Positions 17,623 to 26,384 of a stretch of 64,000 bases of DNA are shown here, in pieces; the first letter of the stretch is position 1, and every line of letters starts with the position of its first letter. The translations under genes and the position numbers were made by a program. The stretch is from positions 1,054,001 through 1,118,000 of the forward strand of contig NZ_SNYI01000001.1 of assembly GCF_004362865.1 (NCBI RefSeq), in the 5' to 3' direction. The notes below the pieces were generated by a model that was not told the DNA's origin, ran no database searches, and saw nothing but the letters and a program-made list of their open reading frames with translations. The stretch comes from Zeaxanthinibacter enoshimensis. Lineage in GTDB: Bacteria; Bacteroidota; Bacteroidia; Flavobacteriales; Flavobacteriaceae.

Positions 17623-18663
17623 ATGATATATACAAAACTCCCCCACACCGATATAGAGGTAAGTAAAATATGCCTGGGTACAATGACCTGGGGCAAGCAG
17701 AACACGGAGGCTGAGGCCTTTGAGCAGATGGACTATGCCCTGGAGCAGGGAGTCAACTTCTTTGACACAGCCGAACTGTATCCTATTCCTGCCCACCCGG
17801 ACCGTTATGCCCATACCGAGATCATTATTGGTAACTGGCTCAAGAAGACCGGGAACAGGGACAAGGTGGTACTCGCCTCGAAGATCGCAGGCAGGGCACC
17901 CCTCACTAAATTTATCCGTGAAACCGGTTTTAGCAGGGAATCTATTATCGAAGCTGTGGAGGGAAGCCTGCAACGACTGCAGACAGACCACCTGGACCTC
18001 TACCAGCTGCACTGGCCGGAAAGATCGACCAACTATTTTGGGCAGCGGGGATATACGCACGACCCCTCGGATCATTGGGAAGACAATATCCACCAGGTAC
18101 TGGAAACACTCAGTGAACTTATTGCTGAAGGAAAAATTGGGCAGGTAGGATTATCTAACGAGACTCCCTGGGGGGTGATGCGATTCCTCGAAGAAGGGAA
18201 GGTGCATATAAAACTACCACGGATGATCACTATCCAAAATCCCTACAGCCTGCTGAACAGACTCTTTGAAGTAGGCCTGTCAGAGATCTCCATGCGTTCC
18301 AAGATCGGCTTGCTCGCCTATTCTCCCCTTGGGTTCGGTGTGCTCAGCGGAAAATACCTTGGCGGGAAACAGCCGGCAGATGCACGGATAACGTTATTCC
18401 CCAACTACAACCGCTATAGCAATGACAATGCGGTAGAGGCTACCCGTAAGTACGCCGCGCTGGCTGCCGATCACGGCCTTACCCCGGCACAAATGGCCCT
18501 GGCCTTCGTTAACAGCAGGCCCTTTGTCACCAGTAATATCATTGGGGCAACCACCATGGAACAGTTAAAAGAAAACATAGGGAGTGCGGATATCGAACTG
18601 ACGGATGAGGTGCTGAAGGGAATAGAAAAGATCCACAGCCAGACCCCTAATCCTGCGCCTTAA
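17623..18663 (+). CDS. NADP-dependent aldo/keto reductase (Tas-like)
   Basis: The 346-residue protein is a TIM-barrel aldo/keto reductase. The catalytic tetrad is complete: D48 and Y53 (FFDTAELYP), K87 (LASKIAG) and H130 (YQLHWPER). The phrases LGTMTWG, SNETPWGV and PYSLLNRLFE match the Tas/YajO branch, which reduces aldehydes or ketones with NADPH. The physiological substrate is not evident. The C-terminal cofactor segment ...IIGATTMEQLKENI is present. The stop codon is 1 bp from the stop of the opposing radA gene. Confidence 0.94.
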   Translation: MIYTKLPHTDIEVSKICLGTMTWGKQNTEAEAFEQMDYALEQGVNFFDTAELYPIPAHPDRYAHTEIIIGNWLKKTGNRDKVVLASKIAGRAPLTKFIRETGFSRESIIEAVEGSLQRLQTDHLDLYQLHWPERSTNYFGQRGYTHDPSDHWEDNIHQVLETLSELIAEGKIGQVGLSNETPWGVMRFLEEGKVHIKLPRMITIQNPYSLLNRLFEVGLSEISMRSKIGLLAYSPLGFGVLSGKYLGGKQPADARITLFPNYNRYSNDNAVEATRKYAALAADHGLTPAQMALAFVNSRPFVTSNIIGATTMEQLKENIGSADIELTDEVLKGIEKIHSQTPNPAP

Positions 18664-18664
18664 C

Positions 18665-20023
18665 TCAGAACAGGGCCTCTACGATCTGTTCGATCTTGGA
18701 GGCAAGCATGATCCTGATCTTGGTGTTCTTCAGGGAGATGGTATTATTCTTGGAAACATAGATGGTAGTGAACCCGAGCTTTTCAGCTTCCAGGATGCGC
18801 TGCTCTACCCTTTGTACCGGCCTGATCTCACCCGCAAGGCCTACTTCTGCAGCAAAGCAGATGCCCTTATCTATGGCTGTATCATCATTGCTGGACAGGA
18901 TCGCCGCTACCACGGCCAGGTCAATGGCGGGGTCATCCACGGAAATTCCCCCCGTGATATTTAAGAAGACATCTTTTGCTCCCAGCTTAAAGCCGGCTCG
19001 TTTTTCCAGTACAGCCAATAGCATATTCAGCCTCTTGGCGTTATAGCCCGTTGCCGAACGCTGGGGGGTGCCGTACACAGCCGTACTCACCAGGGCCTGT
19101 ATCTCTATCATGAGCGGTCGCATGCCTTCAACCGTGGCAGCCACGGCGGTGCCGCTCAGGCCTTCGTCATTCTTGGATAACAGGATCTCTGATGGGTTGC
19201 TTACCTCCCTGAGTCCTTTCCCCTGCATCTCGTAAATTCCCAGTTCGGCTGTAGAACCAAACCGGTTTTTCAGGGCTCGCAGGATCCGGTATACATAATT
19301 TCGGTCCCCTTCAAACTGCAAAACCGTATCCACCATATGTTCCAGGATCTTGGGCCCGGCCAGGGAGCCATCCTTGGTGATATGGCCGATCAGGATCACC
19401 GGGGTATTGGTCTCTTTGGCAAACTTCATAAGTTCTGCCGTGCATTCCCGGATCTGGGAAATACTACCGGCCCCGGATTCTATATAATTGGAGTGTAGTG
19501 TCTGTATGGAATCAACAACCAGGATATCCGGGTTGAGTTTCTCTACGTGCCGGAAGATATCCTGGGTCCTGGTCTCGGTAAGGATATAGCAGCTGTCATT
19601 GTCGGGCTGGATACGGTCTGCCCGCATCTTGATCTGTTTTTGGCTTTCCTCCCCGGAAACATAAAGGGTAGTGTAGGGTAGTTTAAGGGCGATCTGCAGC
19701 AGCAGCGTACTCTTCCCGATACCCGGTTCTCCACCCAGAAGTACAAGCGATCCCGGTACAAGCCCGCCTCCCAAAACACGGTTGAACTCCTGGTCAAAGG
19801 TGTCCAGGCGTAATTCTTTTTCCGTACTGATCTCTTTAACGCGCAGCGGCTTTACCCTGGCGCGGTCTTCACTGCCCGGTTGTTTCCAGTCTGTCTTCGC
19901 CGGGGCCTGTATCACCTCTTCAACGACGGTATTCCATTCTTTACAGGCGCCGCATTGGCCAACCCATTTCGCATACTGGGTGCCGCAATTCTGGCAGAAA
20001 AAAGCAGTTTTGGTCTTGGCCAT
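18665..20023 (-). CDS. radA: DNA repair protein RadA
   Basis: RadA/Sms is a RecA-like ATPase that promotes branch migration during recombinational repair. This copy has the N-terminal zinc finger (CxxC near residues 10-13 and 24-27), Walker A GGEPGIGKST, Walker B ILVVDSIQT, the RadA-specific KNRFGS motif and the C-terminal Lon-like domain (ISVDDPAIDLAVVAAILSS). Length (about 452) is normal. The ATG at 20023 is preferred over GTG at 20026. It is followed convergently by the aldo/keto reductase, and the esterase-fold gene lies upstream on the same strand. Confidence 0.98.
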   Translation of the reverse strand: MAKTKTAFFCQNCGTQYAKWVGQCGACKEWNTVVEEVIQAPAKTDWKQPGSEDRARVKPLRVKEISTEKELRLDTFDQEFNRVLGGGLVPGSLVLLGGEPGIGKSTLLLQIALKLPYTTLYVSGEESQKQIKMRADRIQPDNDSCYILTETRTQDIFRHVEKLNPDILVVDSIQTLHSNYIESGAGSISQIRECTAELMKFAKETNTPVILIGHITKDGSLAGPKILEHMVDTVLQFEGDRNYVYRILRALKNRFGSTAELGIYEMQGKGLREVSNPSEILLSKNDEGLSGTAVAATVEGMRPLMIEIQALVSTAVYGTPQRSATGYNAKRLNMLLAVLEKRAGFKLGAKDVFLNITGGISVDDPAIDLAVVAAILSSNDDTAIDKGICFAAEVGLAGEIRPVQRVEQRILEAEKLGFTTIYVSKNNTISLKNTKIRIMLASKIEQIVEALF

Positions 20024-20091
20024 CACAGGGTTTTAGGATGGCTAAAGATATTGTGGTTACGGCTAATAAAAAAGCCCGGGGTAAAGTTTGG

Positions 20092-21237
20092 TCAGAAGCC
20101 GAAATCGGCTTTCAGGGCATCCATTTTTTCCAGCGCCATCTCCTTGGTCAGGAAATCGATCTCTTCCATCCCGAAAGCCTTTTCATAAGTGCGCAGGGCT
20201 TTCTTAGGTTCTCCTTTCTGTTCGTAGTACTCGCCTTCCATGTAGAAGCCCAGCATTGTGCTGGGATACTCCTTATGACATAGTGCGGCAAGGGCTTTAA
20301 GCGACTCCAGGTCCTGTTTCTTCTTACTCCCTGCGTAGATGGCCATGATATCGTTAAGCTCTACCGGTTTGCGGAAGCCGAACAGGTCTTCGATCATCTG
20401 GTACTTATCGTTCAGGTACTGGAATACAGGGTCATCAGAAGCCAGGATGTTTTCTTTATACTCCTTGCGGGATATCGGTTTAAATATACTGAAGGTGCGG
20501 TCCCAGGCTTTTCCCATCCCGTAACTGATCACGGAAAGCTCGTTGGCCTGCGGGTACTCGTCCAGGTAATAGGTGAAATTATCCTTATCTACAGAAGAAA
20601 GGGCGCGGTCTAACTGCAGTACATTGTTCCTGGTTTCATCACGATTACCGCCTACAATGAGGTGGTAAAATATCTGCTGGTTCAATGCGGCGATCCGGGT
20701 CGGAACCCTGTTCTCCATTTCGGGTGCGAGAAGGGGAGAGATACTGATAAAGGCATTGAAAAGAGAGCGGTCTTTGAACAGGTAGTAATTACCAAAATTG
20801 GCGGTGATGTCGTATCCTACAAAGATCTTAAAGGGCGCAATATTATAGTTGGTGGCCAGGTAAGGGATGATTTCCATTCCGAGGAATTCAAAGAAGTTCT
20901 TGGCTTTCTCACCCGGCAGACCGGTTTCTTCGTCAAAAGCACAGTCTTCCCATCGCAGCTCGTCCTTGTACTGGTGGATGCCCACCACGATAGCCTGGGG
21001 CATACCCTGGAAGCTGCTGTAGAATTTGGAGATCGCCACGACTTGGTCAAAAAGGTACTCGGCGTCCAGTACCACTACCAGGGGATAGGTCTTTTCGGCG
21101 TCGTAGTTCTCTGGGAAATAGTAACGCACGTCCCGTCGTTCCTGTAGTTTAAAAGATTCGAAGATCTCCTGTGTCACCTGTGCCGACAGGCCCAGGGTGC
21201 AGAAAAGGGCGATCAGCAGTAGAAAAAATGATTTCAT
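20092..21237 (-). CDS. secreted esterase-fold (alpha/beta hydrolase) protein with degenerate nucleophile
   Basis: 381 residues with a signal peptide (1-20, LGLSAQ) and an esterase D-like alpha/beta-hydrolase body (YYFPENYDAEKTYPLVVVLD, QAIVVGIHQ). At the nucleophile elbow the sequence is FVGYDITANFG: the position that should hold the catalytic Ser carries D143. The histidine end of the triad is also not obvious. A helical tetratricopeptide-like tail (about 320-370, LGFYMEGEYYEQKGEPKKAL) follows. This may be a pseudo-enzyme that binds a ligand or wall component. It lies between radA and the flippase-like gene on the same strand. Confidence 0.8.
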   Translation of the reverse strand: MKSFFLLLIALFCTLGLSAQVTQEIFESFKLQERRDVRYYFPENYDAEKTYPLVVVLDAEYLFDQVVAISKFYSSFQGMPQAIVVGIHQYKDELRWEDCAFDEETGLPGEKAKNFFEFLGMEIIPYLATNYNIAPFKIFVGYDITANFGNYYLFKDRSLFNAFISISPLLAPEMENRVPTRIAALNQQIFYHLIVGGNRDETRNNVLQLDRALSSVDKDNFTYYLDEYPQANELSVISYGMGKAWDRTFSIFKPISRKEYKENILASDDPVFQYLNDKYQMIEDLFGFRKPVELNDIMAIYAGSKKKQDLESLKALAALCHKEYPSTMLGFYMEGEYYEQKGEPKKALRTYEKAFGMEEIDFLTKEMALEKMDALKADFGF

Positions 21238-21250
21238 GATGTTGGGTTGG

Positions 21251-22216
21251 CTATCGGTTCCGGTTCAATAACGGTAATAGCAGAAAAGATATTGCACCGA
21301 ACACCACTACCATCAGGGTCTGGGCGATCCACATGATCCAGCCAAAAGCATCCCCGGAAACCGAAGAGATCCCGAAGATCGCGAGGGCACCGCTCACTGC
21401 GATAGGGTATAACCCGATTCCGCCGTTGGTTGTGGTCATCGCGAAAGCCCCGGCGACGAAGGCCACAAGCAGTTGGTCCAGTCCCAGCCCTATGGTCTCC
21501 GGTACGGTATATTTGATCACCCAGAACATGGCGATATAACAGGACCAGATAAAAAGTGTGTGGGCTACAAACAATAGTTTCTTTTCCATCCGGAAGATGC
21601 TCATAACTCCGTCCAGAAGTCCTTTGACCAGGGTGCGTACCTTCAGTGCCAGCTTGGATTTGGAACGGCGCAGGAAAGCTAGAAAAACAAACAGGCCAAG
21701 GATTCCCACCCCTGCAAGCACCAGCGTGCCCACCAGGGAAAAACCACGGCCTTCCAGGAAACCCAGGATGATATCGGTCTGCAATACCAGCGCGATTACG
21801 ATGATCAGGAGCAGCATCAGCAGGTCTATCACCCTTTCAGTGACAATGGTGCCGAACCCTTTTTGAAAAGGGACGTTTTCATAGGTGGCCAGGGCAGTAG
21901 CCCGGAGTACTTCCCCGGACCGGGGTATCCCCAGGTTGGCGAAGTAAGCCATCAGGATGATGAGTACGTTGTTGATGATCTTCGGGCGGTAGCCCATAGG
22001 TTGTAAAAGATAGTTCCAGCGGATAGCCCTGGAAATATGGCTCAGGATCCCGATCAGTACGGAAACGGCCACCCAGAAAAGGTCGGCCTCGCGCACATAA
22101 TGGATGATCTGCCGGCGTTCCTCTTCACCGGTGATCTGGTAGGAATACCATACCAAAAAAACTCCCAGGGCAATTGGGAGTATAGTCTTCAGGAGTTTTT
22201 TGAGCCTTTGGTTCAA
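21251..22216 (-). CDS. flippase-like integral membrane protein (LPG synthase TM-region family)
   Basis: 321 residues with about eight membrane segments. The family (YbhN / lysylphosphatidylglycerol_synthase TM region, PF03706) is recognised from HISRAIRWNYLL, the NLGIPRSGEVLRA motif and GIGLYP near the C-terminus. Related proteins translocate or modify lipids; the C-terminal aminoacyl-transferase domain of MprF is absent, so lipid transport rather than lysylation is the likelier role. The frame starts at TTG 22216, 2 bp after the panD stop, so translation is probably coupled to panD. Confidence 0.85.
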   Translation of the reverse strand: MNQRLKKLLKTILPIALGVFLVWYSYQITGEEERRQIIHYVREADLFWVAVSVLIGILSHISRAIRWNYLLQPMGYRPKIINNVLIILMAYFANLGIPRSGEVLRATALATYENVPFQKGFGTIVTERVIDLLMLLLIIVIALVLQTDIILGFLEGRGFSLVGTLVLAGVGILGLFVFLAFLRRSKSKLALKVRTLVKGLLDGVMSIFRMEKKLLFVAHTLFIWSCYIAMFWVIKYTVPETIGLGLDQLLVAFVAGAFAMTTTNGGIGLYPIAVSGALAIFGISSVSGDAFGWIMWIAQTLMVVVFGAISFLLLPLLNRNR

Positions 22217-22218
22217 AA

Positions 22219-22569
22219 TCAGTCTAAACGATTGGTCTCTTCGTTGGGAAAGACCAGGGCGGGGTTGAATTTTTTTGCTTCCTCTATGTCCATCCGGGCA
22301 TAGGTGATAAGGATAAGGACATCACCGACGGCAACTTTCCGGGCGGCAGCCCCGTTCAGGGTAAGTTCCCCAGTCCCACGTGCACCGGGAATGGCGTAAG
22401 TTTCCAGTCGCTCCCCGTTGTTGTTGTTCACGATCTGCACTTTCTCTCCCTGGATGATATTAGCGGCGTCCATCAGGTCTTCGTCAATCGTAATACTACC
22501 GATATAATTAAGATCGGCCCCGGTAACTTTTACCCGGTGTATTTTAGATTTTACTACTTCTATTTGCAT
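22219..22569 (-). CDS. panD: aspartate 1-decarboxylase (pyruvoyl-dependent)
   Basis: PanD decarboxylates L-aspartate to beta-alanine for pantothenate and coenzyme A synthesis. The 116-residue proenzyme has the self-cleavage site Gly24-Ser25 (NYIGSITID), where Ser25 becomes the pyruvoyl group, the [12 protein letters not shown] segment and [12 protein letters not shown]. It lies 13 bp downstream of panC on the same strand, so beta-alanine supply and its condensation with pantoate are in one operon. Confidence 0.98.
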   Translation of the reverse strand: MQIEVVKSKIHRVKVTGADLNYIGSITIDEDLMDAANIIQGEKVQIVNNNNGERLETYAIPGARGTGELTLNGAAARKVAVGDVLILITYARMDIEEAKKFNPALVFPNEETNRLD

Positions 22570-22582
22570 CGCACAAAGGTAA

Positions 22583-23431
22583 TTAATTCAAAGCGATATT
22601 GTCGATCAGCCGAACTCCGTCGGCATAAGCAGCAATAAAAGCCCTGTATTTGATATTCTCTTTTTTATCTTTTGCAGGGGTGAGGGTATCCACATCCGTG
22701 ATCTGTATGTATTCCAGGTCTAACAGGGGGTGGCGTCGGAATTCCTCTTCTACCCATGCGGTTATATTAGGCGCACTTTCCGTGCCAAACTTACTTTTGG
22801 CAGCCTGCAGCATATCGTAAATAAAGGACGCCTCCTGCCGGCTGTTGTCTGAAAGCCTTGTATTACGGCTGCTCAGGGCCAGTCCGCTGGCTTCCCTGAC
22901 AATTGGGCAGCCGATCACGGTGACCGGTATACCCTGGTTATCAGTCAGTTTGCGTATGATCTGCAGTTGCTGGAAATCCTTTTCTCCGAAATAAGCCCTG
23001 TCTGGTTCCACTGTTCGGAAAAGCGCCTCGACTATGGTACCAACCCCGTTAAAATGACCCGGACGGAAAGCACCTTCCATCACTTTATCAAGACCTTCAA
23101 AATCATAATGTTTGGATTCCAGTACCTCGGGATAGATCTCGCTGATCTCGGGGGCGAAAACTACCAACTCATCGGATACACTTTCCAGCAGGGAAAGGTC
23201 TTTTTCCAGCGGTTTTGGATAGTTGGCAAGATCTTCGGCATTGTTGAACTGGGTTGGATTTACAAAGATGCTCACTACCACCACCTCGTTTTCCTCTAAA
23301 GCCCTGGAAACCAATGCGAGGTGTCCCTCGTGTAAAGCGCCCATGGTTGGCACCAACCCGATCGGTACGTTTTTTGAGCGGTACTTGTCCAGGTGATCAC
23401 GTAGTTCAAATTTGGTTTTAAAAACCTGCAT
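22583..23431 (-). CDS. panC: pantothenate synthetase
   Basis: PanC condenses pantoate and beta-alanine with ATP to give pantothenate. The 282-residue product has [14 protein letters not shown] (the HxGH ATP motif at H34/H37), [33 protein letters not shown] and [11 protein letters not shown] (the KMSKS-like loop). First gene of a panC-panD-flippase operon, divergent from the glycogen-synthase-like gene. Confidence 0.98.
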   Translation of the reverse strand: MQVFKTKFELRDHLDKYRSKNVPIGLVPTMGALHEGHLALVSRALEENEVVVVSIFVNPTQFNNAEDLANYPKPLEKDLSLLESVSDELVVFAPEISEIYPEVLESKHYDFEGLDKVMEGAFRPGHFNGVGTIVEALFRTVEPDRAYFGEKDFQQLQIIRKLTDNQGIPVTVIGCPIVREASGLALSSRNTRLSDNSRQEASFIYDMLQAAKSKFGTESAPNITAWVEEEFRRHPLLDLEYIQITDVDTLTPAKDKKENIKYRAFIAAYADGVRLIDNIALN

Positions 23432-23450
23432 ATTCCAAATTTAGAGCGTG

Positions 23451-23458
23451 CAAACTTA
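23451..23458 (-). promoter_or_regulatory. -7 promoter box for panC
   Basis: On the minus strand this reads TAAGTTTG, an exact TAnnTTTG -7 match, 19 bp upstream of the panC ATG. It is one half of a divergent promoter pair in a 103-bp intergenic region. Confidence 0.5.
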
Positions 23459-23489
23459 CTATAATTAAAGCTATTCTACATAATTTTTG

Positions 23490-23497
23490 TAATTTTG
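23490..23497 (+). promoter_or_regulatory. -7 promoter box for the GT5 N-domain gene
   Basis: TAATTTTG matches TAnnTTTG exactly and is followed by a roughly 30-base leader to the ATG at 23535. It pairs with the divergent panC box 32 bp away. Confidence 0.5.
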
Positions 23498-23534
23498 CAC
23501 CTACGTTTTCCTCCTTAAACAAAATACAGCTTTT

Positions 23535-24356
23535 ATGAATGGTAAAAAGATATTGTTTGTATCTTCAGAATTAGTGCCCTATCTACCCGAGAACGAAGTA
23601 TCCTTAATGTCATATGAAACCCCCAGGATGGTCAACAGCAATGGCGGCCAGATCAGGATTTTTATGCCGAGGTACGGGAACATCAATGAGCGTAGGCACC
23701 AACTTCACGAGGTGATCCGGCTTTCCGGGATGAACCTGGTGATCAACGATATGGACATGCCTCTTATCATCAAGGTTGCCTCTATCCCAAAGGAGCGGAT
23801 ACAGGTCTACTTTATAGACAACGAGGAGTATTTTAAGAGGAAAGCGACCTTTACGGATGAGAACGGAACCCTGTTCCCGGACAACGACGAAAGAGCTATC
23901 TTCTTTGCCAAAGGTGTTGTGGAGACAGTCAAGAAACTGAACTGGTCCCCGGATATTATCCATGTACATGGCTGGATGGCATCCCTGCTGCCTTTGTACC
24001 TTAAGAAACTTTATGCGGATGAACCGTTGTTCGCGGAAAGTAAGATCGTTACCTCGGTCTACGGCCGGAGCTTTGAAGGAGAACTGGATGAAAAGATGAT
24101 GTCTAAAATTGCCTTTGACGGCATCCCGGAGGAAGCCATTTCTCTCCTGGAAAAACCCACCTATAATAATTTGTTAAAAGTCGCAGTAGATTCTTCTGAT
24201 GCCGTTATTTTAGCCGCCGAAGAACTGCCTGAAGACCTGCAGGAGCACATTGATAAACTGGATAAACCGGTTCTTCCCTATGTTTCTTTGCAGGAATTTG
24301 AAGAGGCTTATGCCGATTTCTACACCAACAAGGTGTTGAACGCGACAGTAAAATAG
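23535..24356 (+). CDS. glycogen-synthase-like protein, GT5 N-terminal domain only
   Basis: The 273-residue protein covers only the N-terminal Rossmann half of GT5 starch/glycogen synthase (ILFVSSELVPYLPE, IRIFMPRYGNI, DNDERAIFFAKGVVE, PDIIHVHGWMASLLPLYLKK). The C-terminal GT-B half, which carries most of the nucleotide-sugar site, is absent (full enzymes are about 470-500 residues). The KxGGL motif that should follow SSE near the N-terminus is also missing. It is therefore unlikely to make glycogen. The gene ends in a clean stop and is followed by a terminator, so it is not a recent truncation. Similar short proteins beside panC and DUF4270 are usual in Flavobacteriaceae; role unknown. Confidence 0.85.
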   Translation: MNGKKILFVSSELVPYLPENEVSLMSYETPRMVNSNGGQIRIFMPRYGNINERRHQLHEVIRLSGMNLVINDMDMPLIIKVASIPKERIQVYFIDNEEYFKRKATFTDENGTLFPDNDERAIFFAKGVVETVKKLNWSPDIIHVHGWMASLLPLYLKKLYADEPLFAESKIVTSVYGRSFEGELDEKMMSKIAFDGIPEEAISLLEKPTYNNLLKVAVDSSDAVILAAEELPEDLQEHIDKLDKPVLPYVSLQEFEEAYADFYTNKVLNATVK

Positions 24357-24395
24357 CGAATTGAAAAAATCATTCACATTATAATGTATCGTACA

Positions 24396-24429
24396 AAAAG
24401 GACTGGCCGGTGGCCGGACCTTTTCTTTT
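24396..24429 (+). terminator. intrinsic terminator after GT5 N-domain gene
   Basis: A 13-bp stem with one A-A mismatch and one G-U pair (AAAAGG.C.GGCC pairing with GGCC...CCTTTT) closes a GGT loop and runs into TTTTCTTTT, 40 bp after the stop at 24356. Confidence 0.8.
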
Positions 24430-24473
24430 GATTGTACAGCAGAAAGCAATATCCAGTGAGTAGAACAGAACGA

Positions 24474-26258
24474 ATGAAAAGATTTATGCCGGGGAAGATT
24501 TTTGCGGCCTTAGCCGTATTGACAATGTTGATGTTCGTGGTCTCCTGTGACGAGGACCCGACCACTATCGGCGCCTCTGTGATCGGCGGGGAACCATTCA
24601 ATACCGACCGGGCTGTTTATGACGTGTTCGCTTACAACCGGAATATTGTTGCTGCACAGACCAATAAACTGGCCTTGTACCAACTGGGCGTTTATAATGA
24701 TCCTGTGTACGGGCAAACCCGTGCCAAGATCACCAGCCAGGTTCAGCTTTCCACGGCTAACCCTATCTTCGGGGCCCAGAGCCAGGACAACGAATCGACA
24801 TCTGAGAATGAAACCGTAAAAGAGGTAATCCTGTATATGCCTTATCAGCAGAACAGTTCTGCTGATGAAGATCGTGACGGGGTGCCGGATGTTTTTGATG
24901 CCGACCCTACGGATGCAAACAGTGATAGTGACGGGGATACCCTGACAGACCTTGCGGAAACGAACAGCGGAACCGATCCCTTGAACCCGGATACTGACGG
25001 AGATGGTATTCGCGATGACGAGGATACCGATACCGTACGAAATAATTACCCTAAAAGGGTTGACCTGGATTCGATTTACGGGAACCGGGATATTCCTTTT
25101 AACCTTAAAGTTACCAGGTCTACCTACTTCCTGAGAGACCTGGATCCGAACACGAATTTTGAACAGGCCCAGGCCTACTATTCTAACCAGGACCTGACTT
25201 CCTTTGCCGGGGAAGTTTTGTTTGACGGGCAGGTGACCATCAGTGATGAAGAGACCGTGATCTACGAGGAAGACGACCCGGATACCGAGGAAGATGAATC
25301 GACTATCGTGGACGAACGTATTCCCCCGGGGATCCGTGTAAACCTCGACCCTGCGTTTTTCCAGCAAAATATCCTTGATAAGGAAGGCAGCACCGAATTA
25401 CTGAGTGCAAGTAACTTCAAGGAATTTTTCCGGGGACTTCATTTTGAACTGGAGCCGGGAGCCGAAGAGTTACTCCTCCTGTTAGACCTGAAGAGCGCCC
25501 GTATCACTATAGAATACGATTACGACAATGCCACGGATACAGAGGATGATACCACCGCTGGTAGTTTCACCCTGAACCTGTTGTCCGGGGGAGGTAACAG
25601 TCCTGTAAGCGGGAACGCGGTAAACACCCTGATTAGCGATACCTACCCGGCCTTTGTTGCCGATAACCTGGATACCGGGAATAACGCTTCCAGGATCTTC
25701 CTGAAAGGTGGGGCCGGAACCTATGCGAACATCAAACTGTTTGACGCGGATAACAGTGAAGCCCTGATTAACCAGATCAAGGCCAACAACTGGATCATCA
25801 ACGAGGCGAACCTTGTATTCTACGTAGACCGGGATGTTATTCCTGTCGAAGCCAATGAACCCCCCAGGCTTTACATCTACAATGCGGAGACCAATGCCCC
25901 GCTCTACGATGCGATCAATGATGTGTCTACGACCAATACCCCGCTGGGTGTACTGCAGACGCACGATGGTATCCTGGTAGAGGAAGATGGCAAGGGCCTG
26001 AAGTATACCATCCGTATCACCGAGCATATCAATAATATTGTTGTACGCGATTCTGCCAACGCCCTGCTCGGGCTCACCGTAACTCCGGATATCAGGCTGA
26101 CGAATATGCGTGATGTACTGTTGCCCGGGAATACTATGGGCGAGGTACCGGATATGTCTGTGAACAGTCCCCTGGGGACAGTGCTCTATGGCAGCGCGGT
26201 ACCGGCATCAGAAGAAAAGAAACTACAACTGGAGATCTTTTACACAGAGACCAACTAG
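24474..26258 (+). CDS. DUF4270 surface lipoprotein with calcium-type Asp repeats
   Basis: From the ATG at 24474 the product is 594 residues with a lipobox VVSC placing Cys at residue 25. The mature part begins [17 protein letters not shown] and is a DUF4270 protein, a Bacteroidota outer-membrane or surface family of unknown role. An insertion at about residues 120-190 has thrombospondin type-3-like calcium repeats ([36 protein letters not shown]). The TTG reading from 24432 is rejected because it puts 14 unrelated residues before the signal peptide. A terminator separates it from the upstream gene. Confidence 0.87.
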   Translation: MKRFMPGKIFAALAVLTMLMFVVSCDEDPTTIGASVIGGEPFNTDRAVYDVFAYNRNIVAAQTNKLALYQLGVYNDPVYGQTRAKITSQVQLSTANPIFGAQSQDNESTSENETVKEVILYMPYQQNSSADEDRDGVPDVFDADPTDANSDSDGDTLTDLAETNSGTDPLNPDTDGDGIRDDEDTDTVRNNYPKRVDLDSIYGNRDIPFNLKVTRSTYFLRDLDPNTNFEQAQAYYSNQDLTSFAGEVLFDGQVTISDEETVIYEEDDPDTEEDESTIVDERIPPGIRVNLDPAFFQQNILDKEGSTELLSASNFKEFFRGLHFELEPGAEELLLLLDLKSARITIEYDYDNATDTEDDTTAGSFTLNLLSGGGNSPVSGNAVNTLISDTYPAFVADNLDTGNNASRIFLKGGAGTYANIKLFDADNSEALINQIKANNWIINEANLVFYVDRDVIPVEANEPPRLYIYNAETNAPLYDAINDVSTTNTPLGVLQTHDGILVEEDGKGLKYTIRITEHINNIVVRDSANALLGLTVTPDIRLTNMRDVLLPGNTMGEVPDMSVNSPLGTVLYGSAVPASEEKKLQLEIFYTETN

Positions 26259-26330
26259 GTATAATTGTGCTTTTTAAAGCATATCTGTGCGCGATTAACG
26301 TGATTTTAAGGTAGTAAGGACAATATCTGC

Positions 26331-26338
26331 TACCTTTG
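26331..26338 (+). promoter_or_regulatory. -7 promoter box for glmS
   Basis: TACCTTTG matches TAnnTTTG exactly, 46 bp upstream of the glmS ATG. No convincing -33 TTG lies at the normal distance. The leader is too short for a glmS ribozyme, and none is visible. Confidence 0.5.
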
Positions 26339-26384
26339 TGCGTATTAAACTTCAAAGGAATACCCCTAGAAATAACAGAACCAT

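Noticed and set aside
24510-25367. 285-codon minus-strand frame
   Set aside because: Antisense to the DUF4270 gene; mirrors its Asp-rich repeat.
26261-26384. glmS ribozyme or riboswitch upstream of glmS
   Set aside because: The leader after the -7 box is under 50 bases and shows no ribozyme core.
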